In this document: in pieces, positions 8,097 through 17,013 of the stretch
How positions within the stretch are numbered: position 1 is the stretch's first letter
Layout: each line of letters starts with the position of its first letter
Assembly (NCBI GenBank): GCA_020634315.1
Contig: JACKBV010000012.1
Coordinates: 60,933-124,932 of the forward strand
DNA: 64,000 nt
Direction of reading: 5' to 3'
Origin: Ardenticatenaceae bacterium
GTDB lineage: Bacteria > Chloroflexota > Anaerolineae > Promineifilales > Promineifilaceae
The notes under the pieces: model-generated
Databases searched by the model: none
What the model saw: the letters and a program-made list of their open reading frames with translations, nothing else
Told to the model about the DNA's origin: nothing
Made by a program: the position numbers and the translations under genes

Positions 8097-10493
8097 TTAG
8101 GGCAGCGGTGGCGGCGCAACAACGGGCGTAGATGTCCACGTTTCTTGGGCTTCGACATAAGCTTCTAGCGGCGTCAGGCCAGCGCCAACGCCCACTTGCG
8201 CGGAAATGCCGAGAAAGTCGCCATCTGGCGTTAGCAAGACCGCGCCACCACCAACAAGCAGTTCGCCACCGCCGCCGCCAACGGCAACGGCCGATCCGTT
8301 CAGTCGGTCCGGGCCGCCGTTGACCACTGTGACCTGGAGTGTCGCCGAAATGCTGATGGCGACGCCGACACGGCCAGCCACGCTGCCATACGCGCCTATT
8401 TCGCCGTTTGGCCCAAAGAACAAGCCGCCACCGCCGCCAATACCGGCAACGGCATTGCCGGAAACGGCCGGGCCGATGGCAATGGTGACGCCCATAGCCG
8501 CCGCCGCGACACGCGCCCCCTGAATTAAGGAGGCATAGGCGGCGGTTGCCGGGTTGAGCATAGAGCCGGCGAGAATGGCTTCGAGCATCATCCGTTCGGA
8601 TGGGCTGAGTTCATGCACGCCGGGCAAGGTAACGGTTTGCTGCTGTGGCGGTTCTTCGTGGGTGTCTGCCGGAGCAGGTTCTGGTTCCGGTTCTGGCTCT
8701 GGTGTACGGCGGCGTTTGCTGAAGTCGGCGGCAGCACGGCGCTGTTCGGGGGTTGGCTGTGGGCGCGGTGTGGGGGAAACGGCCGTTGCGCCACCCCCTG
8801 CCGCCGGTCGTGGTTCCACAGAAGACTCTGGCTCCACAAAAGTACCGGCCTGCTGTTGTGCTTCTTCGCTGCCTGCGGCATAAGAGATCGTCTCCTGCTC
8901 AAACGTGTCGATATACGCATCATCGGGATAACGGTTGGCGTCAATTGTCAGGAGATTGGAATCGCCAAAAATGTCCAGCCCCAAGCCCGCTAACGGGTCG
9001 CCGCTGGTGTCGGATAAGGCGCGATCCGTCACGTCGGGCTTGCGCTGCCAGGCACGCCATAAGCGCAGCAGGCGGGCGGCATGTTGCGGGCGATAAGGAT
9101 CACGCAGATGACGCGCTTCTGCTTCAATTTCGGCCGTGCTCATGCGGTCAATTTCCGGGTCTACACCCAGCGGCGCGGAGGAACTGTTCCAATATGCCAT
9201 GCGAATGTCCGCCAAATGCACGCCGGGCGACACATCGCCCCCTGCGGTAACTTGCACATTGGTCAGCCGTCCTTCATAGGGAGCATTGACGCGAATATAC
9301 GTCTCGCCCGTTACCACCTGGAGCGCAGCTTCGCCCCGATCCACTTGACTGCCTTCTTGTTTTAGCCAGCGGTCTACGGTAACGCCCGCGCCAGCGCCAG
9401 ACAATGGAGGCATGTTAAAGGGCACCGGTGCGCCGTCGCTCATATCGGTAATGGTTGCCTCGCGCACTTTGTACTGCTCGGATTCGGCGTCACGGCCGTT
9501 TCCGGCAGCAATACGCTCCTGCAAAGCATCATGCGCCTCTTGCCCCATCACAAAAAACTCAGCCGGAATGCCGCCATGTTCACGCACAAAGTTGCGGATA
9601 TAGGCTTCCTTCTCGTCATCGGGCATGCCAACCATCTCGATGGGCACAAACTCCTGGCGTGCCAGAAAGTCAAAGGCTTCGATGTACGGGTTGCCGTCAC
9701 CCGGTTCAATGGCGGCAATCTGCTCCACGCTCAACACTTCATATCCCTGGAAGCCGCGCGGCGCAACCACATCTACCTGCCCCCCGAAAAAGGAGCGCAG
9801 GGCATCGAGCGCCTCATCTGATTGGCCCAATTCGCAGCCGCGGATGACGACATTGGTACGCTCGTCAATGGCCTGGTGAATGACTTCGCGCCGTCGCTGC
9901 CGGAAGCGATCATGCACGCCTTCGCGGAACTCTTCCTGTAAATCGGCCAGGTCCCAGGGCGTAAACATGCGGTCGCGGCGGCCACGCGTAAGCGGGATTT
10001 TCATGCCGCCAGCGGCGTTGGCATGGGTGACGATGATGATTTCATTAATGTGAATGCGTTGGTTGGCATCGAGCTGCTGAATATCACGCCAGAGGCGATC
10101 AAACATTTCCTCGAAGCTGTGGGCGCTGATGAGGTGATATTCGGGATAATAGGTGCTGATGAAGGCTTCGGCGGCTTCACCATAGGAACCACCGGTGAAA
10201 ATGAAGGCGTAATTGCGGGAATCGGTTTCGGGCTGTGGCGGTGGGGAATCTCCCGCCGCGCTGTCTTCGTCTTCTCGTTGAATGGTAAGCGCAGTTTGTG
10301 TGTGCCTGGGCTGTAGCTGCCGCTGCACGTAGCCGTTGCCGAGCAGGTGTTGTAGTTGCAGGATGGTTGCCGGGTTCAAGGTGGGGGAAACGGCCGTTTC
10401 CCCTCTTCCCAAATCCGCCGCTTGTGGTCTAGATTTATGCAGCCGCCCATTGTGCGGCGTTTTGTTCTCAGGTTTGTGCTGCTGTTCTTTCAT
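8097..10493 (-). CDS. Large multidomain candidate eCIS effector with VQR leader motif
   Basis: 798 residues from the ATG at 10493; the upstream TTG at 10508 would overlap the previous gene. A polar leader of about 40 residues is followed by the motif ATILQLQHLLGNGYVQR (about 42-58), shared with two other cluster proteins. Residues about 85-290 form an alpha/beta domain with a His (IVTHANAAGG) and a Cys (VIRGCELGQ) spaced like the His-Cys pair of DUF4347/caspase-like folds; that reading is tentative. About 330-410 resembles a biotinyl/lipoyl domain, but TGET replaces the usual lysine turn. A Pro/Glu-rich linker follows. The C-terminal 150 residues are Gly/Ala-rich and amphipathic, possibly membrane-active. 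It starts five bases after the phospholipase-like gene stops, so the two are co-transcribed. Best guess is an injected toxin; enzymatic activity is not proven. Confidence 0.6.
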   Translation of the reverse strand: MKEQQHKPENKTPHNGRLHKSRPQAADLGRGETAVSPTLNPATILQLQHLLGNGYVQRQLQPRHTQTALTIQREDEDSAAGDSPPPQPETDSRNYAFIFTGGSYGEAAEAFISTYYPEYHLISAHSFEEMFDRLWRDIQQLDANQRIHINEIIIVTHANAAGGMKIPLTRGRRDRMFTPWDLADLQEEFREGVHDRFRQRRREVIHQAIDERTNVVIRGCELGQSDEALDALRSFFGGQVDVVAPRGFQGYEVLSVEQIAAIEPGDGNPYIEAFDFLARQEFVPIEMVGMPDDEKEAYIRNFVREHGGIPAEFFVMGQEAHDALQERIAAGNGRDAESEQYKVREATITDMSDGAPVPFNMPPLSGAGAGVTVDRWLKQEGSQVDRGEAALQVVTGETYIRVNAPYEGRLTNVQVTAGGDVSPGVHLADIRMAYWNSSSAPLGVDPEIDRMSTAEIEAEARHLRDPYRPQHAARLLRLWRAWQRKPDVTDRALSDTSGDPLAGLGLDIFGDSNLLTIDANRYPDDAYIDTFEQETISYAAGSEEAQQQAGTFVEPESSVEPRPAAGGGATAVSPTPRPQPTPEQRRAAADFSKRRRTPEPEPEPEPAPADTHEEPPQQQTVTLPGVHELSPSERMMLEAILAGSMLNPATAAYASLIQGARVAAAAMGVTIAIGPAVSGNAVAGIGGGGGLFFGPNGEIGAYGSVAGRVGVAISISATLQVTVVNGGPDRLNGSAVAVGGGGGELLVGGGAVLLTPDGDFLGISAQVGVGAGLTPLEAYVEAQETWTSTPVVAPPPLP

Positions 10494-10498
10494 CACAT

Positions 10499-11887
10499 TT
10501 ATTCCCAACTGGCAATGGTGAACGACGGCGCCACCACCGGGCCAGAACCCATACGTTCACTGCTGCGCAGCATATCATCGATCTGGCGTTCCCGCCCTGG
10601 ACTGCCAATCGTTGCCAGATTAGATTCCGCAATTGTGCCCAAAATCGAGCCAAACTGTGTCGGGGCCATCCCCCGGCTGCGGTACAACAGACTGGACGCC
10701 TGACGCGCCGCTTCCGGGATATAGGCAATTGCCTGGGCTGTGGCCTGGTCAATGCTTGCCTCATCCGGGAGCAGATCAAGCACCTCTTGTGCATTGGGCG
10801 GCGGATTGCCCTGCCAGGTTTGCTCAATTTGCCGCCGCGACAAGAAAATGGCTAACGAAGCAATATGCTGCGTCTCGGCAGCATTGCGCAGACGATTATC
10901 GCCATAGGTGCGCCAGCGCATCCCTTTGGCATTGCTAATTTCCAGCCCTTCGACATTGAGCCGGTCATGAATATTTTTCAAGACAAGCTGATCGCTGCTG
11001 CCATGTAAATCAACCAGTGCCAGATACGTTTGCATTTCCGGGTTTTGGGCGCGAATCGGGTTTGCCGCCAGATAACGGGTGATCTCGACCATCAGTTTGG
11101 ATTTATCAAACAAGTGCCCGGAAGCAAAGGCGTCGGTGAGAAAGTGGCCTCCGGCCGCATCAATGAGCAATGCTTGCTGAAAATCGTCTTCGCTGTGCGC
11201 AGCGGCCGCATCACGCGCTTTGGCAATCGCTTCTTCGTGCAGCCGCAGCCATTCTTGCTTGTTTTGGCGAGCAAAATGAACGTCGTTGTGTTGGGCTAAC
11301 TGCAAATAGCGCCCGCCGGTTATTTGTTCATACTGCGCATTGGCCTGACTGCCAGAAATTCGGCCGTGTCGCTCTTGCTGCATCACGCCAAGAATGCCGC
11401 CCCCCTTGTCACTACTGCCAATTTCAGAGGCTTTGGCGTTGTCCAGGCTTTGCCAACTGCCATAAAAATCGCCCATTAAGGAGATGATTTCACCGGGCGT
11501 CAGGGCCACACCGTTGCGCAGGCGGATGTGCCCGCCTTGCTGCATCGTGTCCTGGCCGATTTGGGTTGTGAGTGCCTGCGGGTCAAGGCCATATTGCTTG
11601 GCCCATGCTTTCCCTTCGTCGGTTTGCAAATATTGATGCAGTTCATCCAGGCTGCGGTCGCCCAGGTCTTGGTGCTCATGTCCTTCGTAACGTTGTATCT
11701 GGTTGGGACGCGCGGCCAGCAGGCGCTGGACGCTGGCGTTGCCGATTTGCTGTTGGAGTTGGATGATGGTGGTGGGGTGAAACGGCCGTTTCACCTCATC
11801 CCCACTCCTCATCCCTTGCCGATTTTGCGCCAAAGCACCCGTCCCTTTTTGCTGCGGCTGTTGAACTTTTTGGGGCAGTTGTTTCAT
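10499..11887 (-). CDS. Zinc-dependent phospholipase C-like candidate eCIS toxin
   Basis: 462 residues, ATG start. The leader (1-38) is Gln/Lys/Pro-rich, then the shared motif TIIQLQQQIGNASVQR (40-55). The body (about 65-350) has the His/Asp pattern of the all-helical zinc phospholipase C/HET-C-like fold: YEGHEHQDLGD (His70, His72), TPGEIISLMGDFYG, HNDVHF (His200, His204), and AGGHFLTDAFASGHL (His248, Asp252, His258). Related proteins with GDHFLTDAFSAGHL cores occur beside eCIS genes in other bacteria (from memory of the family). It would hydrolyse phospholipids of a target membrane if active. It has no signal peptide, consistent with loading into the particle rather than Sec export. It sits between the baseplate J gene and the second candidate effector. 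Confidence 0.72.
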   Translation of the reverse strand: MKQLPQKVQQPQQKGTGALAQNRQGMRSGDEVKRPFHPTTIIQLQQQIGNASVQRLLAARPNQIQRYEGHEHQDLGDRSLDELHQYLQTDEGKAWAKQYGLDPQALTTQIGQDTMQQGGHIRLRNGVALTPGEIISLMGDFYGSWQSLDNAKASEIGSSDKGGGILGVMQQERHGRISGSQANAQYEQITGGRYLQLAQHNDVHFARQNKQEWLRLHEEAIAKARDAAAAHSEDDFQQALLIDAAGGHFLTDAFASGHLFDKSKLMVEITRYLAANPIRAQNPEMQTYLALVDLHGSSDQLVLKNIHDRLNVEGLEISNAKGMRWRTYGDNRLRNAAETQHIASLAIFLSRRQIEQTWQGNPPPNAQEVLDLLPDEASIDQATAQAIAYIPEAARQASSLLYRSRGMAPTQFGSILGTIAESNLATIGSPGRERQIDDMLRSSERMGSGPVVAPSFTIASWE

Positions 11888-11954
11888 ATCACACCTGTGC
11901 CATTTTTAGTGAGCCAGTCTAGGGGATACATTTTGGGGAGGTGTAAAATTGATG

Positions 11955-12005
11955 TATTGCGTATTACGTATTATTTTCTGAATACGCAATACGCAATACG
12001 CAATA
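11955..12005. repeat. AATACGC repeat cluster forming a hairpin
   Basis: Left arm ATTGCGTATTACGTATT and right arm AATACGCAATACGCAAT are nearly complementary around a short AT-rich loop. It lies between baseplate J and the phospholipase-like gene, where it could fold in the transcript. A related GGAATACGGAATAC series occurs at 40115-40143. Confidence 0.7.
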
Positions 12006-12040
12006 TCCCACCAATTCCCAAATCCCCAAGTGTCCCCGCA

Positions 12041-14041
12041 TCAGATAAACAAAACCTCGTGCCGCCCGGAGGCAACGACACCATGCGCCACCACATCCAC
12101 TGCTTCCACCGGCGCACCTTGAGCAGTGCCACCGGGCGTGGTGGTGTGCAGTTCCACATTGCGAATGAAATCCACGTTGGGCATCCCTTGCAGGCATTGG
12201 TACACATCCGACACAAACAGTGTGCGCCCAAAAGGCCAGCCCTGACCGTCCCGCCCACCGGTGAGCGGGTTGAGGAAGCGATACAGGCGATCCATCACCT
12301 GCGCTTCCACTTCGGCGCGATTGGCTCCAGGAGACGGCCGTAACTGCACACGCGCCGCGACATAGCGATAGGCGGGGGCACGCACATCCAGCCGCGTCGT
12401 CAATAAACGCCGCTCATCCAGATAAGTGCGCAAGGCAGCCACGTCGGCCTCATTTAATTCCAGCCAGGCAGGTTCGAGATAGCCAGCGGGACGCGCCACA
12501 CGCGGAATGACCAACACAAACACCTGTCCAGGGTTAATGCGATCTTCGCGTGGATGTGGCTGCAAACATTTGACACGGCCGATTGCCGCCGGTAATGCTT
12601 GCCGCGCCAGAAATTCAAAGTCAGTCTCGCTGACAGCTCGGTCACGCGAACGCAGCAGCGCCGGGGCACGCATTTGCGCCGCTTCCAGCGTCTCGGCGTC
12701 AAGACCGCCCCAGGCAGGCTTGCGGTTGTTGACGCGGGCGATGTACGGAATGGCCGTCTTTAACGTGTTGAGAATACCGGCTTGCACATTTCCTTCTTGC
12801 CCGCCGCCCACGCGGTACTGCTGGAACAGCAGGCTGCTGCCGCGCGGCGGAATCGCCCCATACAACTTCATTGTCCCATCAGGCTGGCGCACGGCTGGCC
12901 CAAAGCGCAACTCGCCGGTGATGCCATCCAGCATGTAATGGCGGGCGAAGGCGTCAGAGTTGGCGAAGTCGTTGACTTCTTGCCAGATTTGTGGCGGCTC
13001 GCCTTCTACCTTGACCAACAGGTACTCGTCATCTGTCCGCGCCAGGATGGGAGAGGCTTGCAGTTGGAAGCGCTGTCCGGGTGATCCATCGCTTTGTCCC
13101 AGGTACTCGCCGCTGATTTTTTGCGCGTGGGTTGCCGGTGTAGCGCCGCCCCAGGTGGCCGCTGCCAGCCGCTGCATCCGCGGCGATGTTTGATACGGCC
13201 GCATCCCCGCTTGCTGTTCTTCAGGGGTGATTTTGCGCACGCGGGCACGCACCCAATAGAGCGTTTCTTTGTTGAGTGTTAACTTTTGCATGGCGGGCAG
13301 ATGGAGGTGAACACGGCCGTTTACATTCATCCCTTTTGTCGTATCCATATCCACATCGCAAGCCTGCCATCCCTGGTCGCCGTCACCGGTGGACGCTTCC
13401 CAAATGTAGGGCGGCAGGGTCGGGTCTACGCCCGCGCCGCCAGCCGAATCAAACGCCATTTCCAGCCCCAGAATGTGATGGCTGAGATCGTTGGCAAAAC
13501 CAAAGTAAAGCGCATCGTCAAGCTGTGGCACTTTGGAAAAGGTTTCCGCGCCTTCAAAACCAGCACTGAGACGGCGCAAGTTGTGGCTGCGGAACTGTTT
13601 GCGCTGGCCGTCGCTGGTCAGCGACAGCGAGAGGACGCTGGCAAGCTGCGGCGGATGCACCTGAAAATCGGCGTCGGTGGTGAAGATGATGGAGCGTTCG
13701 GTTTCTGTTTGTGTGCTGGCAACTTCGGTACCGGCTGGCAGGGTAACGGCCGTTTCCTGCGGCGCAGACAGCCAAAATGTCACCGGAACCTGGGCCGGAA
13801 CCGGCTGTTGCAGACGAATACCCATCATCTCCATAAACTTCACGTAATGGCGATCCGGAACCTGATTGAGACGATAGAGAATAATGTCCGTCATCCAGGC
13901 AAACAGCTCAATCAACGTTACGCCAGGGTCACTGACATTGTGGTCTGTCCACTCCTTGCAATAATAAGGAATACGCTTTTTCGCCTCATCAACAATATCT
14001 TGAAAATGTCGGTCATCTAATCTGGGTGCTGCTAATGTCAT
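12041..14041 (-). CDS. eCIS baseplate wedge protein (baseplate J / gp6-like)
   Basis: 666 residues, ATG start. The N-terminus shows the family signature RIPYYCKEWTDHNVSDPGVT followed by LIELFAWMTDIILYRLNQVP. This is typical of the putative baseplate assembly protein family (gpJ/gp6 wedge), which forms the ring that anchors the sheath. The middle carries beta-rich insertions. The C-terminal part has PGQVFVLVIPR and a wedge-like helix region before the end. Length is normal for eCIS members. Preceded in the operon by gp25, with an inverted ACCGATTACC repeat cluster between them. Confidence 0.9.
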   Translation of the reverse strand: MTLAAPRLDDRHFQDIVDEAKKRIPYYCKEWTDHNVSDPGVTLIELFAWMTDIILYRLNQVPDRHYVKFMEMMGIRLQQPVPAQVPVTFWLSAPQETAVTLPAGTEVASTQTETERSIIFTTDADFQVHPPQLASVLSLSLTSDGQRKQFRSHNLRRLSAGFEGAETFSKVPQLDDALYFGFANDLSHHILGLEMAFDSAGGAGVDPTLPPYIWEASTGDGDQGWQACDVDMDTTKGMNVNGRVHLHLPAMQKLTLNKETLYWVRARVRKITPEEQQAGMRPYQTSPRMQRLAAATWGGATPATHAQKISGEYLGQSDGSPGQRFQLQASPILARTDDEYLLVKVEGEPPQIWQEVNDFANSDAFARHYMLDGITGELRFGPAVRQPDGTMKLYGAIPPRGSSLLFQQYRVGGGQEGNVQAGILNTLKTAIPYIARVNNRKPAWGGLDAETLEAAQMRAPALLRSRDRAVSETDFEFLARQALPAAIGRVKCLQPHPREDRINPGQVFVLVIPRVARPAGYLEPAWLELNEADVAALRTYLDERRLLTTRLDVRAPAYRYVAARVQLRPSPGANRAEVEAQVMDRLYRFLNPLTGGRDGQGWPFGRTLFVSDVYQCLQGMPNVDFIRNVELHTTTPGGTAQGAPVEAVDVVAHGVVASGRHEVLFI

Positions 14042-14057
14042 GATAGCCTCCGTATCT

Positions 14058-14217
14058 GTGGTCGGTGGTCAGTAATCGGTGGTCGGTGGTCAGTGGTCGG
14101 TAATCGGTAGTCGGTAATCGGTGGTCGGTATACCGTTTACCGTTTACCGCTTACCGATAACCGTTTACCGTTTACCGATAACCGTTTACCGATCACCGAT
14201 TACCGTTCACCGTTCCT
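14058..14217. repeat. Inverted GGTAATCGGT / ACCGATTACC repeat cluster
   Basis: The left half is a series of GGTCGGT and AGTAATCGGT words. The right half has complementary ACCGTTTACCGATAACCG words, so the whole can fold into a long imperfect hairpin. The gp25 stop codon lies inside it. It belongs to a family found at several other gene borders in this window. Confidence 0.85.
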
Positions 14218-14605
14218 CCGGTATCAAATAAAACGGATGCACCAGGCTGCGCCGGTCATGCGTGGCTTTGACCTGGTATTTGATCGTAATTAAAAGCTGG
14301 TTAGCCTGGTTGGGATCAGGGCGTACCGCCACCGCTTCCACCTTGATGCGCGGTTCCCACATGCCCAACGCCTCTTCAACATATCGCTGCGCCTGTGCGG
14401 CGGTTTGTTTGTTGTTTGGCGCAAAAACCAGCTCGTGCAGACGACAACCAAACTGAGTACGCATCACGCGCTGCCCAGGGGCAGTGGTCAGGATGATTTG
14501 AATTGCCTGATCCAGCTCGTTGGCTTCGTGTGTCAGCAGAAAGCCACCTTGTGGCCCAATGCGTGGGGGAAATGACCAACCGCGCCCAACAATTTCGTTT
14601 GACAT
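14207..14605 (-). CDS. eCIS baseplate protein gp25 / gpW family
   Basis: 132 residues from the ATG at 14605, chosen because GAAGGA lies about nine bases upstream; a longer frame reaches 14650. The protein carries the gp25 core: an early GWSFPPRIG stretch, then EANELDQAIQIILTTAPGQRVM and FGCRLHELVFAP. T4 gp25 homologues act as the sheath initiator on the baseplate. The last codons run into the repeat cluster, so the C-terminal few residues may be repeat-derived. Confidence 0.9.
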   Translation of the reverse strand: MSNEIVGRGWSFPPRIGPQGGFLLTHEANELDQAIQIILTTAPGQRVMRTQFGCRLHELVFAPNNKQTAAQAQRYVEEALGMWEPRIKVEAVAVRPDPNQANQLLITIKYQVKATHDRRSLVHPFYLIPEER

Positions 14606-14663
14606 ATGGTGTAATCCTTCAAAACCAACCTGCGGGAGATTGGTTTTCATTCATCGTCGCAAT

Positions 14664-15053
14664 TTAAGGAATTTGTACCGTTTGCTGCCCTGGATTGGTG
14701 ATGGTAATGACACCAGCCCAGAGGCAGTTGGCTGTGCAAGTGCTGTTTAAGGCAGGCATGCTGCCAATCATGACGGTTGCCGAGCCGGGAACCCAGGGAG
14801 CGACAACGTTGGGAATGCATGGCTGCGGCGTGAGCACGCCCATGGCGGCGGTGGTGGCGGCGGCAACCTGTGGATTTGCCAATGATTGGCACATGCCAAA
14901 GGGTTTGATGTTGACCATTGGCTTGTTGTCCATGATGGTGGCGGCCGGCTGATTGCCGGTCAGCACTTTGTTGGTTGGCAGCACGGTGAGCATGGCCGGA
15001 GCCAGACCAAAACTGCATTGCAATTGCGCGTTTGAGCAAACAAGTTGTGACAT
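14664..15053 (-). CDS. PAAR-like (DUF4280) spike-tip protein
   Basis: 129 residues, ATG start. The sequence matches the DUF4280/PAAR-like pattern: CSFGLAPAMLTVLP near the start, VNIKPFGMC in the middle, then PCIPNVVAPWVPGSATVMIG and MPALNSTCTANCLW. These proteins cap the VgrG-type spike and sharpen the tip, often holding a metal ion through His/Cys residues; several Cys are present. It lies between the VgrG-like and gp25 genes, the expected location for an eCIS tip. Confidence 0.85.
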   Translation of the reverse strand: MSQLVCSNAQLQCSFGLAPAMLTVLPTNKVLTGNQPAATIMDNKPMVNIKPFGMCQSLANPQVAAATTAAMGVLTPQPCIPNVVAPWVPGSATVMIGSMPALNSTCTANCLWAGVITITNPGQQTVQIP

Positions 15054-15077
15054 CGGATTTCCTTTGAAGATAACTTA

Positions 15078-15102
15078 ACGCAAAGGCGCAGAGATGCAGA
15101 GA
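15078..15102. repeat. Dispersed-type repeat ACGCAAAGGCGCAGAGATGC
   Basis: This word resembles the ACGCAAAGACGCAGAGACGCAGAG motif that recurs between genes of many environmental genomes (general recollection). Single copy here, in the spacer between spike and tip genes. Confidence 0.5.
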
Positions 15103-15155
15103 AAAAGAGAGTTCTCGTGTCCTTTGCGGATTTTGTCGGCGAAGTCTCTTCTGAA

Positions 15156-15220
15156 ACAGCCTCCCGGAGGTTCGTCTGATGTGGCGAGCCTTTCATTGAT
15201 AACCTCCGGGAGGTTCGCTT
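15156..15220. repeat. Paired CCTCCGGGAGG palindrome element, copy 1
   Basis: Two near-identical palindromes (CCTCCCGGAGGTTC and AACCTCCGGGAGGTTC) flank a spacer ending TTTCATTGAT. A sister copy is at 21815-21875. The second arm is followed by CTTTTTATT on the plus strand. It may act as a terminator or RNA-processing element within the eCIS operon; this is inference. Confidence 0.75.
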
Positions 15221-15296
15221 TTTATTCATGGTGGTCGGCGCAGTTTGCTCTGAAAATCATCGGATTGCGCCATCTCGACCACGCTGATCTCGGCTT

Positions 15297-17009
15297 TTAA
15301 TTGATATTAACCACAGCACCCTTCAAGGTTGCCTGGCCGCTTGCTTTTAGTTCCAGGTTGCCGGTGGCTTCTAGAGTCATGTTAGCGCCAGCCTTAAATT
15401 TCATGTTGGTGTCGGATTCAACGGCGATGTCGCCGCTGCCCTTGACGGTGATCTTGGAACTGCTGTCGTCGAGGGTAAGGGTGAGGCCGCCACTGCTTTT
15501 GATTTCGATTTTTTGGTTGGCGTCATCAAGGGTGATGGTATGGCCGCCAGCCGTCGCCAATTCGATCTTGTTGTCGCTGGTGTCGTGCAGGGCAATCCAA
15601 TGCCCGCTGCGGGAATGCCAGGTACGCACCAATGGTTTTTCGCCGCTCCCGGCAGCAGCCGCTTCTGGCGGCAGTTTGTGCCGCCCATTCCACAAACCGC
15701 CTAACACATACGGGCGGCTGAAATCGCCCTGCTCAAAAGCGACGAGAACTTCATCGTCTACGTCGGGGATAGCGAAATGACCTGCTTCTGGCCCGGCACC
15801 GGCGCTGATAACACGCGCCCAGTCGCTTTCCGCGTCGTCGCTCATCCAGGGGAATTTGACTTTGACGCGGCCCCAATCGTTGGGGTCGTCAGTGTTGGTG
15901 ACAACGGCCGTAAACACGCCAGGCCAACGGGTCAACGGCCGTTTCCGATTCATCTGTTCCGTCAGCAAGCCAGTACGCGAACCGCGCACCGTAAACACCG
16001 TTTTCAGGCCATCGGCATTGTAAGTATGCGTGGCATTAGTCACCAGATAAGTGCCACTAAACCGTTTGCCCAGCCCGGCCAACGTCACCATACTGCCCGC
16101 TTTGATGTCCGGGCGGCGGTAGGCCACGCCTTCGGCCTCAATAAATGCGCCGCTCAATTCATCCAGGCGGGCGGCAGCGAGGGCATTGGCTTCCGCCTGG
16201 CTGACCACCGGCTCATCCACAATGATCAATTTGCCCGCGCCAAAATTGCCTGCCCAATTAGCCCCATTTTTGCTCTCCTGGATGCTGGGGTAGAGACGGC
16301 CGTTTTGCGCCTGCCCGACCACCGCCTTTTGCTGATCCGCATCCCAACCCTTGACGATGACCTCATCGACCTGCTCGGCCAGTGTCATACGTGGGCGGAA
16401 AGAGGTCAGTTCGCGCCCCCAGGTGAGGGTAACGGCCGTTCCATTTTGCGGCGGGCGGCGGAAATAAAGCTTGCCATCGGCGACAAAACATTCATAGCCA
16501 ATGCGCCAGGCACGCTGCATCAAGAAAGCCAAATCAGACTGATTGTGCTGGTAAATATGGTCATAAACAGTGCTCGTCGCTTCCACTTCGGCACGCAAGC
16601 CTGCGGCGCGGGCAATTTCTTCGGCCAGGTCACTGTCTTTTTTGTTGAGGAACGCCTGGCTCTTTGTTTCGCGGTAGAGGCGATGCGACTTGTCATAGCC
16701 GCGCACCAGCAGCTGCGCCACCATACCCGCTTCAAAATTGGGTTCCAGCGCCGTGATTTCCCCTTTCATCAAGGTGACGCGTGTCCCATCGGGTTTCAGC
16801 GCGGTGATTTCGATTTCCTTGGTCAAATCAAATGGCCCTTCATCGAGCAGCTTCAAATCGGAGTCGTGGCAGCGGATGGTGAACATGTCCGGCAGGTGGG
16901 AATGTTGGTCAACGATGACATCGACGAGTTTGGCGAGTAACGGCCGTTGCACGTCATTGCCATTAAGCTTGATATACAGTTGGCTGGCGAGCGTAGTTTG
17001 CTTACTCAT
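15297..17009 (-). CDS. eCIS central spike protein (VgrG / gpD-gpV-like)
   Basis: 570 residues, ATG start. The N-terminal part (about 1-340) follows the gp27/late-control D pattern: SDLAEEIARAAGLRAEVE and HNQSDLAFLMQRAWRIGYE. The gp5-like OB region is marked by VTNTDDPNDWGRVKVKFPW and DDEVLVAFEQGDFSRPYVLG. The C-terminus is a repetitive beta-helix needle with TLDDANQKIEIKSSGG-type repeats. This is the trimeric spike that carries the PAAR tip and closes the tube. It starts just after the LysM gene stops. Confidence 0.93.
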   Translation of the reverse strand: MSKQTTLASQLYIKLNGNDVQRPLLAKLVDVIVDQHSHLPDMFTIRCHDSDLKLLDEGPFDLTKEIEITALKPDGTRVTLMKGEITALEPNFEAGMVAQLLVRGYDKSHRLYRETKSQAFLNKKDSDLAEEIARAAGLRAEVEATSTVYDHIYQHNQSDLAFLMQRAWRIGYECFVADGKLYFRRPPQNGTAVTLTWGRELTSFRPRMTLAEQVDEVIVKGWDADQQKAVVGQAQNGRLYPSIQESKNGANWAGNFGAGKLIIVDEPVVSQAEANALAAARLDELSGAFIEAEGVAYRRPDIKAGSMVTLAGLGKRFSGTYLVTNATHTYNADGLKTVFTVRGSRTGLLTEQMNRKRPLTRWPGVFTAVVTNTDDPNDWGRVKVKFPWMSDDAESDWARVISAGAGPEAGHFAIPDVDDEVLVAFEQGDFSRPYVLGGLWNGRHKLPPEAAAAGSGEKPLVRTWHSRSGHWIALHDTSDNKIELATAGGHTITLDDANQKIEIKSSGGLTLTLDDSSSKITVKGSGDIAVESDTNMKFKAGANMTLEATGNLELKASGQATLKGAVVNIN

Positions 17010-17013
17010 ATCT

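Noticed and set aside
14058..14217. CRISPR or centromere-like iterons
   Set aside because: Words are short, irregular and mutually complementary, so hairpin repeats fit better.
15777..16940. Plus-strand gene of 387 residues
   Set aside because: It is the mirror of the spike gene, with no family signature or ribosome site; codon pattern favours the minus strand.
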